This document shows, one piece after another, positions 1 through 7,997 of a stretch of DNA of 24,259 nucleotides (position 1 is the first letter of the stretch; every line of letters starts with the position of its first letter). Location of the stretch: NCBI GenBank assembly GCA_045648785.1, contig JAZROP010000039.1, positions 1 through 24,259 of the forward strand, in the 5' to 3' direction. The stretch is from RGIG7450 sp045648785 (GTDB taxonomy: Bacteria > Bacillota > Clostridia > RUG12999). The position numbers were made by a program, and so were the translations under genes. The notes beneath the pieces were generated by a model. That model was given only the letters and a program-made list of their open reading frames with translations. It was not told the DNA's origin and ran no database searches.

Positions 1-1
1 T

Positions 2-493
2 ATAACATCTAAATCTGAACCGGTGCTTGGCGGTGTTTATAAACTTTGCGAAACTGAGGAAAACGGAGTGGTTTCGCCAAAAATAAAAATCAGCGAAAAT
101 GTTACAAAGGTGACGACACCATGCTTTAAGCAGGTTTACAGCCTTTATTCCAATGAAAGCGGAGAAGCTTTTGCCGATGTTGTAACCTTGCACGATGAAG
201 TGATTGATGATACAAAGCCTTTTGAAATTTTTGACCCCGACCATACATGGAAACGCAAAACGGTAACAGACTTTACTGCAAAACCGTTGCTTCGGAAAAT
301 TTTTGATAAAGGCAGATGTGTATATGAACTTCCCGATGTAAAAGAGGTCAGAGAATATTGCAGGTCGCAGCTTGATACAATCTGGGACGAGGTTAAGAGG
401 TTTGAAAATCCGCATAAATATTATGTGGATTTGTCTGAAAAACTGTGGAATATAAAAACAGAACTGATAAAAAAACATTCGGATAACAGATGA
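2..493 (+). CDS. pncB: Nicotinate phosphoribosyltransferase, C-terminal part (5' end outside window)
   Basis: This enzyme joins nicotinate to PRPP to make nicotinate mononucleotide, the entry step of NAD salvage in the cytosol. Only the last 163 codons or so are present. The frame is open to the left edge, so the GTG at 23 is an internal valine and not a start. The visible part begins with a TSKSEPVLGGVYKL segment typical of the PncB family, followed by the PKIKISEN-VTKVT stretch, and has a WKRK motif near the middle. The tail (residues of the form YYVDLSEKLWNIK) matches the usual PncB ending. The reading frame ends at TGA 491-493, and the next gene's ribosome binding site overlaps this stop. 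I am confident of the family. The active-site half lies outside the window. Confidence 0.9.
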   Translation: MTSKSEPVLGGVYKLCETEENGVVSPKIKISENVTKVTTPCFKQVYSLYSNESGEAFADVVTLHDEVIDDTKPFEIFDPDHTWKRKTVTDFTAKPLLRKIFDKGRCVYELPDVKEVREYCRSQLDTIWDEVKRFENPHKYYVDLSEKLWNIKTELIKKHSDNR

Positions 494-497
494 GGTG
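492..497 (+). promoter_or_regulatory. Ribosome binding site that sets the lipoprotein PPIase start
   Basis: GAGGTG lies 6 bases before ATG 504. It overlaps an in-frame GTG at 495, which has no binding site of its own. This argues for ATG 504 as the start and gives a clean signal peptide beginning MRK. Confidence 0.7.
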
Positions 498-503
498 TTA
501 ACA

Positions 504-1097
504 ATGCGTAAAGTTTTAGCAGTTATATTAGCGGCTATGTTTTTACTTACAGGCTGCGGAGATAACACGGCAAAGACTCCACAAACAGATACAAAAACAG
601 AAGCTTCTGCAAGAAGCCATGTTATGATAACCATGGAAGACGGTGGAGAAATTATTCTGGAGCTTATTCCGGAATATGCGCCGGCAACGGTTGAAAATTT
701 TCTTGACCTTGTAAAAAAAGGATTCTATGATGGTCTTACATTCCACCGTGTTATCGAAGGATTCATGATTCAGGGGGGTGACCCGGAAGGAACCGGATTG
801 GGTGGCTCGGACAAAAATATTTACGGCGAGTTTGCTGCAAACGGATTTGAGCAGAATATTTTAAAACATTCCAGAGGGGTTGTTTCCATGGCGAGGGCAC
901 AGAATCCCAACTCGGCGTCCAGTCAGTTTTTCATTGTGCACAGGGATTCGCCTCACCTTGACGGACAGTATGCTGCTTTTGGTAAGGTTATAAGCGGCAT
1001 GGAGGTTGTTGATAAAATAGCAACCGTGGAAACAGACGAAACAGATAAACCGGTAAATGAAGTAGTGATAAAAACAATTAAAGTTATAGAGGAGTAA
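504..1097 (+). CDS. Cyclophilin-type peptidyl-prolyl isomerase, predicted lipoprotein
   Basis: It catalyses cis-trans isomerisation at proline bonds and probably helps fold exported proteins on the outer face of the membrane. The 197-residue product starts with a lipoprotein signal: MRK, a hydrophobic stretch, and the lipobox LTGC with the lipidated cysteine at residue 18. A Ser/Thr/Lys-rich linker of about 20 residues follows, then a single cyclophilin domain to the C-terminus. The domain carries FHRVIEGFMIQGGDPEGTG (catalytic Arg, Phe and Gln region) and NSASSQFFI. As in many bacterial cyclophilins, Tyr (DGQYAAFG) sits where human CypA has a His. About two thirds of aligned residues match the cytosolic paralogue just downstream, counted by eye, so the pair arose by tandem duplication. 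The start is chosen from the binding site at 492-497. Confidence 0.92.
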   Translation: MRKVLAVILAAMFLLTGCGDNTAKTPQTDTKTEASARSHVMITMEDGGEIILELIPEYAPATVENFLDLVKKGFYDGLTFHRVIEGFMIQGGDPEGTGLGGSDKNIYGEFAANGFEQNILKHSRGVVSMARAQNPNSASSQFFIVHRDSPHLDGQYAAFGKVISGMEVVDKIATVETDETDKPVNEVVIKTIKVIEE

Positions 1098-1102
1098 AAG
1101 AA

Positions 1103-1588
1103 ATGTCAAAAGTAATTATAGAAATGGATAACGGTGGCAAAATGACGGTGGAGCTTATGCCGCAGTTTGCACCCGAAACAGTAGCGAATTTTGAAAATCT
1201 TGTAAAAGAGGGATTTTACGACGGTCTTATTTTCCATCGTGTAATTTCCGGATTTATGATTCAGGGTGGTGACCCTGAAGGCACAGGTATGGGCGGCTCG
1301 AGCAAAAATATCAAGGGAGAGTTTAAATCAAATGGTTATCCGGAAAACACTTTAAAACATACAAGAGGGGTAATTTCCATGGCGCGTTCCATGATGCCCA
1401 ACTCTGCATCCAGCCAGTTCTTTATTATGCACAAGGATGCACCTCATCTTGATGGTCAGTATGCTGCTTTCGGTATGGTAACCGAGGGTATTGAAGTTGT
1501 GGATGAAATTGCTTCGGTACAGACAAATCCCATGGACAAGCCCATCGTTCCGGTGGTTATAAAGAAAATGACACTTATTGAAGAATAG
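1103..1588 (+). CDS. Cyclophilin-type peptidyl-prolyl isomerase, cytosolic
   Basis: This is a proline isomerase of 161 residues consisting of the cyclophilin domain alone, with no signal peptide or linker, so it probably acts in the cytosol. The core motifs FHRVISGFMIQGGDPEGTG and NSASSQFFIMH are intact, and so is LDGQYAAFG. It starts 5 bases after the stop of its lipoprotein paralogue; a GGAG at 1091-1094, inside the end of that gene, serves as its ribosome binding site. The pair gives the cell matched isomerases on both sides of the membrane, probably from one mRNA. Which substrates it serves cannot be read from the sequence. Confidence 0.93.
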   Translation: MSKVIIEMDNGGKMTVELMPQFAPETVANFENLVKEGFYDGLIFHRVISGFMIQGGDPEGTGMGGSSKNIKGEFKSNGYPENTLKHTRGVISMARSMMPNSASSQFFIMHKDAPHLDGQYAAFGMVTEGIEVVDEIASVQTNPMDKPIVPVVIKKMTLIEE

Positions 1589-1603
1589 AAAGGCCTTAAT
1601 GTA

Positions 1604-2995
1604 ATGAAGCTTTGGAGTGGACGCTTTCAAAAAAGCACAGATAAAAAAGTAGATGATTTTAACTCGTCGATCAGATTTGACAGTCGAATGTATAAGCAGG
1701 ATATAACGGGTAGTATTGCTCATGCGGGGATGCTTGGTAAACAGGGGATTATTCCCAAAGAAGATTCCGCGAAAATTGCTGATGCATTAAAAGGCATTTT
1801 GTCGGATATTGAAGAAGGCAAATTGGATTTTGACCCGACAGCTGAAGACATACATATGTTTGTTGAAACAGTTTTAACCGAAAGAATAAATGATGCGGGT
1901 AAAAGACTTCATACAGCAAGAAGCCGTAACGACCAGGTTGCTCTTGATATCCGTCTTTATCTCAGGGATGAAATAGCTGTTATAACGGACATGCTTATTA
2001 CATTGGTGGAGGATATTAAAAATATTGCTAAAGAAAACCTTCATACTGTTATGCCGGGATACACACATATGCAGAAAGCACAGCCCATTACGCTTGCTCA
2101 TCATATGATGGCATATGCAGAAATGTTTAAGCGTGATATAGGCAGACTTTCCGACACTAAAAAGAGAGTGAATATTATGCCTCTGGGTTCGGGTGCGCTT
2201 GCGACCACCACCTATCCAATTGACAGATATTATGTTTCAGAAAAGCTTGGCTTTGATGACATTTGTGCCAATAGTCTTGATGGTGTAAGTGACAGAGATT
2301 TTGTAATTGAAATGGCATCGGCACTTTCGCTTGTTATGATGCACCTGAGCAGATTTTCCGAGGAGATTATAATCTGGAACACAAATGAGTTTTCTTTTGT
2401 TGAGATGGACGATGCCTTTTCAACAGGCAGTTCAATTATGCCCCAGAAGAAAAATCCGGATGTTGCAGAACTTATTCGCGGAAAAACGGGCAGGGTATAT
2501 GGTAACCTCATGGCACTTTTAACGGTTATGAAAGGACTTCCGCTTGCCTATAATAAGGATATGCAGGAGGACAAGGAGGCCATTTTTGATTCTATTGATA
2601 CAGTTAAGCTGTGTATTCCTGTTTTCTGCGGTATGATTAATACCATGAAGATAAACAAGGAAGCAATGGCTGAGGGAGCAAAAGGTGGTTTTACCAATGC
2701 GACCGATGTTGCTGATTATCTTGTAACAAAGGGTATGCCTTTCAGAAACGCTCATGAGGTGAGCGGTAAAATAGTATTTTACTGTATCTCAAAAGATATG
2801 GCGATTGTCGATATGAAAATTGAAGAGTTCAAACAATTCTCTGATATGTTTGAAGATGATATTTATGGGGTTATCTCAGCAGAAGCGTGTGCAAATAACA
2901 GAAAAGTTCCGGGCGGCCCGGCAGCTGAGGCTGTGAAAGCACACATTGATATGACGGAAAAATTTATTATGCAGCTCAGAAGAGGTGAGAAATAA
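1604..2995 (+). CDS. argH: Argininosuccinate lyase
   Basis: It splits argininosuccinate into arginine and fumarate, the last step of arginine synthesis. The 463-residue length is normal for the family. It opens with MKLWSGRF (family usual: MKLWGGRF). It carries HTARSRNDQV, and the fumarase/aspartase superfamily signature GSSIMPQKKNP at residues 275-285, which forms the mobile catalytic loop with its serine. The C-terminal PGGPA segment is also typical. A weak AAAGG binding site precedes ATG 1604. The stop overlaps the yicC start by one base. The usual partner argG is not in the window, so the gene stands apart from other arginine genes here. Confidence 0.97.
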   Translation: MKLWSGRFQKSTDKKVDDFNSSIRFDSRMYKQDITGSIAHAGMLGKQGIIPKEDSAKIADALKGILSDIEEGKLDFDPTAEDIHMFVETVLTERINDAGKRLHTARSRNDQVALDIRLYLRDEIAVITDMLITLVEDIKNIAKENLHTVMPGYTHMQKAQPITLAHHMMAYAEMFKRDIGRLSDTKKRVNIMPLGSGALATTTYPIDRYYVSEKLGFDDICANSLDGVSDRDFVIEMASALSLVMMHLSRFSEEIIIWNTNEFSFVEMDDAFSTGSSIMPQKKNPDVAELIRGKTGRVYGNLMALLTVMKGLPLAYNKDMQEDKEAIFDSIDTVKLCIPVFCGMINTMKINKEAMAEGAKGGFTNATDVADYLVTKGMPFRNAHEVSGKIVFYCISKDMAIVDMKIEEFKQFSDMFEDDIYGVISAEACANNRKVPGGPAAEAVKAHIDMTEKFIMQLRRGEK

Positions 2996-3873
2996 TGATA
3001 CGCAGTATGACAGGCTACGGCCGTGGAGAGGTTCAGGGTCAGGGAAGAAATTTAAAGCTGGAAATTAAATCTGTCAATCACAGATACAGCGATATAAATT
3101 TAAAACTTCCCCGTACATACCTTTTCCTCGAGGAATATATTAAAGGAATGATAACTCAGGTTACAGCCAGGGGTAAAATTGATTTATTTCTCACAGTTGA
3201 ATATGAGGAAGGCGAAGATAAGCAGGTAGCAGTTGATAAAGGGCTTGCTATGCAGTACATAAATGCTATTAAGGAAGTTGGTGAGCTTTGCGGCGCCGAG
3301 AACAACTTAAGTGCTTACCAGATAGCGCGTTTTCCCGATGTGCTGACTCTTAAAAAAGCACCGGAAGATGAGGAAATTTTAAAAGCAGAGGTAACAGAGG
3401 CTTTAAAGCTTGCACTTGACGAGTTTGTTGCGATGAGAGAAAGAGAAGGCGTGAGAATTGCCGAAACCTTAAAATCTCAGGCGGCATATATTCTTGAAAT
3501 TGTGGGCACTATTGAAAAGACAATGCCCAAAACAGTTGAAAACTACCGCAACCGTCTTACTGAAAAGGTAACAGAGCTTTTAGGCTCGGCATCTGTTGAT
3601 GAAACAAGAATTTTAACTGAAACTGCAATCTTTGCTGACAAAATATGTACCGATGAAGAAACCGTTAGATTAAGGTCACACATTAAAGAGTTTGGTGAAA
3701 TAATTTCCTCGGACGGACCCTGTGGCAGAAAACTTGATTTTCTTATGCAGGAAATGAACAGAGAAATTAACACAATTGGTTCAAAATGTAACAATATTGA
3801 TATTTCAAAACTTGTGGTTGAAGTGAAAAGCGAGCTGGAAAAGCTTCGTGAACAGATACAGAACATAGAATAG
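2995..3873 (+). CDS. yicC: YicC family endoribonuclease
   Basis: This is a member of the YicC/YloC family. Family members are reported to be endoribonucleases acting on RNA in a sequence- or structure-dependent way; the native targets in Clostridia are not clear to me. The 292-residue protein begins with the hallmark MIRSMTGYGRG and continues with EIKSVNHRYSDINLKLP. It ends in the DUF1732 domain, with acidic and polar motifs around SDGPCGRKLDFLMQEMNREINTIGSK (a region of about 26 residues near 240-265). The start overlaps the argH stop by one base and has an AGAGGTGAG binding site at 2981-2989. In Firmicutes this gene heads the remA-gmk-rpoZ block, exactly as here. Confidence 0.93.
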   Translation: MIRSMTGYGRGEVQGQGRNLKLEIKSVNHRYSDINLKLPRTYLFLEEYIKGMITQVTARGKIDLFLTVEYEEGEDKQVAVDKGLAMQYINAIKEVGELCGAENNLSAYQIARFPDVLTLKKAPEDEEILKAEVTEALKLALDEFVAMREREGVRIAETLKSQAAYILEIVGTIEKTMPKTVENYRNRLTEKVTELLGSASVDETRILTETAIFADKICTDEETVRLRSHIKEFGEIISSDGPCGRKLDFLMQEMNREINTIGSKCNNIDISKLVVEVKSELEKLREQIQNIE

Positions 3874-3882
3874 GGGCAGATT

Positions 3883-4164
3883 ATGAAATCAGAAATAAAA
3901 CTTATTAACATAGGCTTTGGTAACATAGTTCCTGCCAACAGACTTGTTGCGATAATAAGCCCCGAATCGGCACCTGTAAAGAGGATGATTCAGGAGGCAA
4001 GGGAACGGGGAATGCTGATTGATGCAACATTTGGCAGAAGAACCCGTGCAGTTTTAATAACTGATAGCGACCATGTTATTCTTTCGGCAATTCAGCCTGA
4101 AACTGTGGCACACAGATTTGTGGGAAAGGATACCGAGCTTATCGGGGAGGATGCTGATGAGTAA
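3883..4164 (+). CDS. remA: RemA-like DNA-binding regulator (DUF370)
   Basis: This is a small (93-residue) protein of the RemA/DUF370 family. In Bacillus subtilis RemA is a DNA-binding activator of biofilm matrix and osmoprotection genes, which forms an oligomeric ring. The sequence shows IKLINIGFGNIVPANRLVAI, then the basic stretch PVKRMIQEARERGMLIDAT and FGRRTRAVLI, where DNA contacts are expected. It sits between yicC and gmk as in Bacillus. There are no matrix genes nearby, so its regulon here is unknown. A GGGG-type binding site at 3873-3876 precedes ATG 3883. The last 8 bases overlap the gmk start. Confidence 0.9.
   Translation: MKSEIKLINIGFGNIVPANRLVAIISPESAPVKRMIQEARERGMLIDATFGRRTRAVLITDSDHVILSAIQPETVAHRFVGKDTELIGEDADE
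4144..4150 (+). promoter_or_regulatory. Ribosome binding site that sets the gmk start
   Basis: GGGGAGG ends at 4150, 6 bases before ATG 4157 and directly abutting another in-frame ATG at 4151. The spacing rules out 4151 and any start further upstream, so gmk is called from 4157. Confidence 0.75.
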
Positions 4165-4762
4165 ACGGGGAGTTTTAATGGTCGTGTCCGGTCCTGCCGG
4201 AGTGGGCAAGGGTACGGTATGCAAACAGTTTTTAAAGGATAATCCGCAGGTTAAACTTTCGGTGTCCGCAACAACAAGGAGTCCTCGTCCCGGTGAGGAG
4301 CACGGAAAAGAATATTATTTTCTTTCAAAAGAGGAATTTGAAGAAAATATAAAAGCAGACAAAATGCTTGAATATGTATGCTTTGTAGGTAACTATTACG
4401 GTACACTTAAAAGTGCCGTTGAGGAAAAGCTTTCGGCAGGCACAGATGTACTTCTTGAAATTGAGGTAGAAGGAGCTATGAATGTCAAGAAAAAATTTCC
4501 TGACAGCGTGCTTGTGTTTGTTCTTCCTCCGTCATTCACTGAACTTGCAGAAAGACTCAAAGGCAGAGGGACAGAAACGGCTGAGGTTATCGAAAAACGC
4601 CTTTGTCGGGCGAAAGAAGAATTTGAATGTGTTAAGCACTACGACTATGTTTTGCTTAATGATACTGTTGAAAATGCAGCAGAAAAACTGAAAAATATTC
4701 TTACAGCAGAAAAAATGAAAATTGAAAGAAATAAATCACTTATTGAGGAGGCAAAAAAATGA
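4157..4762 (+). CDS. gmk: Guanylate kinase
   Basis: It phosphorylates GMP to GDP with ATP, an essential step of purine nucleotide supply. The product has 201 residues, the normal family size, when started at ATG 4157. It shows the P-loop GPAGVGKGT at residues 12-20, followed by VSATTRSPRPGEEHGKEYYF, the GMP-binding segment. RLKGRGTETAEVIEKR forms the lid region, and YDYVLLND is near the C-terminus. The reading frame is open further upstream to 4073, but those residues overlap remA and look unlike any guanylate kinase. Its start overlaps remA by 8 bases and its end overlaps rpoZ by 4, consistent with translational coupling. Confidence 0.97.
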   Translation: MSKRGVLMVVSGPAGVGKGTVCKQFLKDNPQVKLSVSATTRSPRPGEEHGKEYYFLSKEEFEENIKADKMLEYVCFVGNYYGTLKSAVEEKLSAGTDVLLEIEVEGAMNVKKKFPDSVLVFVLPPSFTELAERLKGRGTETAEVIEKRLCRAKEEFECVKHYDYVLLNDTVENAAEKLKNILTAEKMKIERNKSLIEEAKK

Positions 4763-5076
4763 TTTATCCACCTATTGACCAGCTTGTTAAAAAGACAGGC
4801 AATAAATATGAACTTGTAATTGCAACTGCAAAAAGAGCAAGAGTTATTGCAAATGAAGAAAGGGCAAAAGAAAAAATGCCGGCAGAAGCTACTACATTTA
4901 TGGCTACAAAAGCAAAAGCGGATAAGCTCGCACAAAAACCTATTGTAAAGGCGATAAATGATATTGTTGAAGGCAAGGTTTATGTTACCAGAGAAAACGG
5001 AAGTTATAAAACCGAAGGTTTTGACGGAGTAACTGTAATTGAAGAAGCTCTTACTGTAGGAGAAGTCGAAGAATAA
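4759..5076 (+). CDS. rpoZ: RNA polymerase omega subunit
   Basis: Omega binds the beta-prime subunit and helps assemble RNA polymerase. The 105-residue protein starts MIYPPIDQLVKKTGNKYELV and has the conserved TAKRARVI segment at residues 23-30 and PIVKAINDIVEGKV at 61-74. It is longer than many Firmicutes omegas (about 67 residues in B. subtilis). The stretch between the conserved arginine-rich segment and the second conserved block is about 10 residues longer than in textbook omegas, and the acidic tail is about 30 residues long. ATG 4759 overlaps the gmk stop by 4 bases, with GAGGAG at 4745-4750 as binding site. Confidence 0.93.
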   Translation: MIYPPIDQLVKKTGNKYELVIATAKRARVIANEERAKEKMPAEATTFMATKAKADKLAQKPIVKAINDIVEGKVYVTRENGSYKTEGFDGVTVIEEALTVGEVEE

Positions 5077-5097
5077 TTTTTTTTACCGGAGCAGGTT

Positions 5098-7521
5098 ATG
5101 AAAATTGCTGAAGTGATTATAAATTCGCAAATAAAGAGTGTCGGCAGGATTTACCACTATCTTGCCCAAGACGATGCAGTAGTGGGGACAAGGGTACTTG
5201 TGCCCTTTGGCGGCAGCAATAAGACCTGTGAAGGATACCTTGTCGGCTTTGCAGACAAAAGTGATTATAAGGGTGAACTTAAATCTATAAAATCGGTGCT
5301 GGACAAAGAACCTGTCCTGTCTGAGAAAAGAATAGAACTGGCACGGTATATCAGTAAAACCTGTCTTGTCAGTTTGGCACAGGCGGTTCGACTGCTTTTG
5401 CCACCGGCACTTTCGGTTAAAACAGAGGTTTGGATTTCGCTTGCTTGTAATGCTGATGGGCTGACGGAAGTTCAGCAAAAAGTGGTTAGTATTCTTGCCA
5501 CAACCGGCAGAGATATTGAAATTAAAAAGCTTATGCGTGCGGCAGGACTTAAGTCGAGGTCTGTCATAAATACGCTCGAGAAAAAGGGCGTAGTACGCGT
5601 GGCTGAAAAAATGGTGGGCGGCAGCGGAGATAAAACCCGCCTGTTTGCAACAACCATAATCGAAGAAGCTATGTTTGACTATGCACTCAGCGAACTTTCT
5701 GTTGCATCGCCAAAGGCGGCAACTGCATTTGAAATTTTGTCAGAGCAGGGTAGTATGCCTGTGACAGAGCTTATGGCGTCGGCTGGGTGCGGACGGTCGT
5801 CCGTACAGCTTCTTGAAAAAAGAGGATATATTATAATAGAAGAAAAGCAGGTTTTCCGTCGCCCCTCCGAGATAGGAGAGGTAAGAGATAAACCCAAAAT
5901 ACCAACAGATCAGCAAAAGAAAGCTATAGATTACATAACGCATGCGCTTACTGAGAAAAAACACCAGACAATACTGCTCCATGGAGTTACAGGCAGCGGT
6001 AAAACGGAGGTTTTTCTTCATGCGGCGGCAGAATGTATCAGTCAGGGGAAAAATGCAATAATTCTTGTTCCTGAAATTTCTCTTACGCCACAGATGGCAG
6101 AAAGAGTAACGGCAAGATTTGGCAACAGTGTTGCACTGCTGCATAGCGGTCTTTCCATGGGAGAAAGATATGATGAATGGTGCCGGATAAAAAACGGCGA
6201 GGTAAAGCTTGTTGTCGGGGCAAGGTCAGCTATATTTGCTCCATTTGACAATGTTGGTCTTATAATTGTTGACGAGGAACATGATGATTCATACAAATCG
6301 GAAGCTGCTCCCTGTTACAGTGCGGTTAATGTTGCACTTTACAGAGGTAGACAGTACGATTCGACGGTGATACTTGCATCTGCAACACCGTCCGTTTCAA
6401 CTTATTATCAGGCTCAAAAGGGCAGATATAAAATTCTTGAACTGTCCGACCGGTTTAATAATCAGGAAATGCCTGAGGTTGAAATTGTAAATATGTGCTC
6501 AGAGCTTGCAGCAGGCAACAAATCAATGCTCAGCCGCAGACTTTGCGCGGAAATACGGAAAAATCTGGATAACAGGCAGCAAACAATACTTTTTCTCAAC
6601 AGACGGGGGTTTTCAACATTTGTTACATGCCGGAACTGTGGTTATGTTGCAAAATGTCCTCATTGTGAGATAAGTCTGACATATCATTATGACAATAACA
6701 GGCTGGTGTGTCATTACTGTGGATATGAAACTGAAAATCCTTATACCTGTCCCGAGTGCGAAAGTCCGCATATAAGATACTTTGGTACCGGCACGCAAAA
6801 GGTAGAGGATGAGCTGAAAAAGCTCTTCCCGGGGATTTCTGTAATCCGCATGGATGCTGACACCACATCGGGCAGACATGCACACCAGAATATACTATCG
6901 AGATTTGAAAAAGAACATATAGATGTACTTATAGGTACACAGATGGTGACAAAAGGGATAGATTTTCCGCTTGTTACGCTTGTTGGAGTAATCAGTGCGG
7001 ATACCATGCTCAATATGGACGATTACCGTGCAGCAGAGCGCAGTTTTAGTATGCTTACGCAGGTGTGCGGCAGGGCAGGCAGGGGTGATGAAAAAGGCAG
7101 AGCGATTATTCAGACCTATTCACCCGCAGCTCCGGCACTACTGCTTGCGAAAACTCAGGATTACAAAAGATTTTATCAAGGAGAAATAAAGCTTCGTCAG
7201 GTGCTGAATAATCCTCCGTTTGTGCGGATTGTCAACATTGTGATTTCAGGCGAGGACGAAATTGAAACCGAACAGTATGCAAAGTATATAAACGGAGTTT
7301 TAAAAAAGTATCTTGATTTATATAATGTAAAATGCGCAGACTGTTTCGGCCCCGCAAAGGCCCCGCTTACAAAGATAAAAAATAGATACCGATACAGGAT
7401 TTTGCTTAAGGTGTCGGGTGAAAAAATCCTTGATGTTTTAAAAGATGTGCTTGACGAGCATGAGAACAAAAAAAGCAAAATTTCGGTAAATGCAGTAATA
7501 AATCCCACATCTGTTTTATAG
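5098..7521 (+). CDS. priA: Primosomal protein N', replication restart helicase PriA
   Basis: PriA recognises stalled forks and D-loops and reloads the replisome. The 807-residue length matches Firmicutes PriA. The order of parts is: N-terminal DNA-binding domain (about residues 1-110); a long winged-helix/linker region; the helicase core with Walker A GVTGSGKTE near 296-304 and the DEEHD box near 392-396; and a zinc-binding insertion with eight cysteines at 511, 514, 520, 523, 538, 541, 551 and 554. Motifs for the second RecA lobe follow (GTQMVTKGIDFP, QVCGRAGRGD), then the C-terminal domain. A GGAG at 5088-5091 precedes ATG 5098. In Bacillus coaBC sits just upstream; here it is missing. Confidence 0.97.
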   Translation: MKIAEVIINSQIKSVGRIYHYLAQDDAVVGTRVLVPFGGSNKTCEGYLVGFADKSDYKGELKSIKSVLDKEPVLSEKRIELARYISKTCLVSLAQAVRLLLPPALSVKTEVWISLACNADGLTEVQQKVVSILATTGRDIEIKKLMRAAGLKSRSVINTLEKKGVVRVAEKMVGGSGDKTRLFATTIIEEAMFDYALSELSVASPKAATAFEILSEQGSMPVTELMASAGCGRSSVQLLEKRGYIIIEEKQVFRRPSEIGEVRDKPKIPTDQQKKAIDYITHALTEKKHQTILLHGVTGSGKTEVFLHAAAECISQGKNAIILVPEISLTPQMAERVTARFGNSVALLHSGLSMGERYDEWCRIKNGEVKLVVGARSAIFAPFDNVGLIIVDEEHDDSYKSEAAPCYSAVNVALYRGRQYDSTVILASATPSVSTYYQAQKGRYKILELSDRFNNQEMPEVEIVNMCSELAAGNKSMLSRRLCAEIRKNLDNRQQTILFLNRRGFSTFVTCRNCGYVAKCPHCEISLTYHYDNNRLVCHYCGYETENPYTCPECESPHIRYFGTGTQKVEDELKKLFPGISVIRMDADTTSGRHAHQNILSRFEKEHIDVLIGTQMVTKGIDFPLVTLVGVISADTMLNMDDYRAAERSFSMLTQVCGRAGRGDEKGRAIIQTYSPAAPALLLAKTQDYKRFYQGEIKLRQVLNNPPFVRIVNIVISGEDEIETEQYAKYINGVLKKYLDLYNVKCADCFGPAKAPLTKIKNRYRYRILLKVSGEKILDVLKDVLDEHENKKSKISVNAVINPTSVL

Positions 7522-7530
7522 GAGGATATT

Positions 7531-7989
7531 ATGGCTTTAAGACAAATTGTTACAATCGGAGAAGAAGTTTTATATAAAAAAAGCCGCACAGTTGAAAAAT
7601 TTGATGACAGGCTGGGTCAGCTTTTGGATGATATGCTTGATACAATGTATGCCGCAAACGGTGTTGGACTTGCGGCAGTGCAGATAGGAATTTTGAAGCG
7701 TGCCGTTGTAGTAGATACGGGTGATGGTGAAATATATGAGCTTATCAATCCGGAAATTATAGAAACCTCCGGTGTTCAGGACGGTGCAGAGGGATGCCTC
7801 AGTGTACCCGGCAGACGAGGAATGGTTGAACGCCCGATGAATGTAACGGTCAAAGCTCAGGACAGAGAGGGAAAAGAACATATATATAAAGTAAGCGGAT
7901 TTACTGCACGGGCATTTTGCCATGAAATTGACCATCTTGACGGAACGCTTTTTGTTGAGCGTGCAAGTATTTTAGAAAATAATGACTGA
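7531..7989 (+). CDS. def: Peptide deformylase
   Basis: It removes the formyl group from the N-terminal methionine of new proteins, using a bound metal (usually Fe2+). The 152-residue protein shows all three family motifs: GVGLAAVQ near residue 44, EGCLS with metal-binding C89, and HEIDH with H131 and H135 as ligands and E132 as catalytic base. A strong GGAGG at 7521-7525 precedes ATG 7531. It is directly followed by fmt, the enzyme that adds the formyl group that this enzyme removes. Confidence 0.97.
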   Translation: MALRQIVTIGEEVLYKKSRTVEKFDDRLGQLLDDMLDTMYAANGVGLAAVQIGILKRAVVVDTGDGEIYELINPEIIETSGVQDGAEGCLSVPGRRGMVERPMNVTVKAQDREGKEHIYKVSGFTARAFCHEIDHLDGTLFVERASILENND

Positions 7990-7997
7990 GGTAAGAT

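Noticed and set aside
703..731. TTGACC-17-TATGAT promoter-like match in the lipoprotein PPIase gene
   Set aside because: The bases encode a conserved cyclophilin segment (DLVKKGFYDG), and the nearest gene start is about 370 bases away; best explained by coding constraint.
4073..4156. Upstream extension of guanylate kinase
   Set aside because: It overlaps remA in another frame, has no family similarity, and the GGGGAGG at 4144-4150 fits ATG 4157.
5077..5084. Run of eight T after rpoZ as a terminator
   Set aside because: No stable GC-rich stem lies just before it, and priA follows after 13 bases with its binding site in between.
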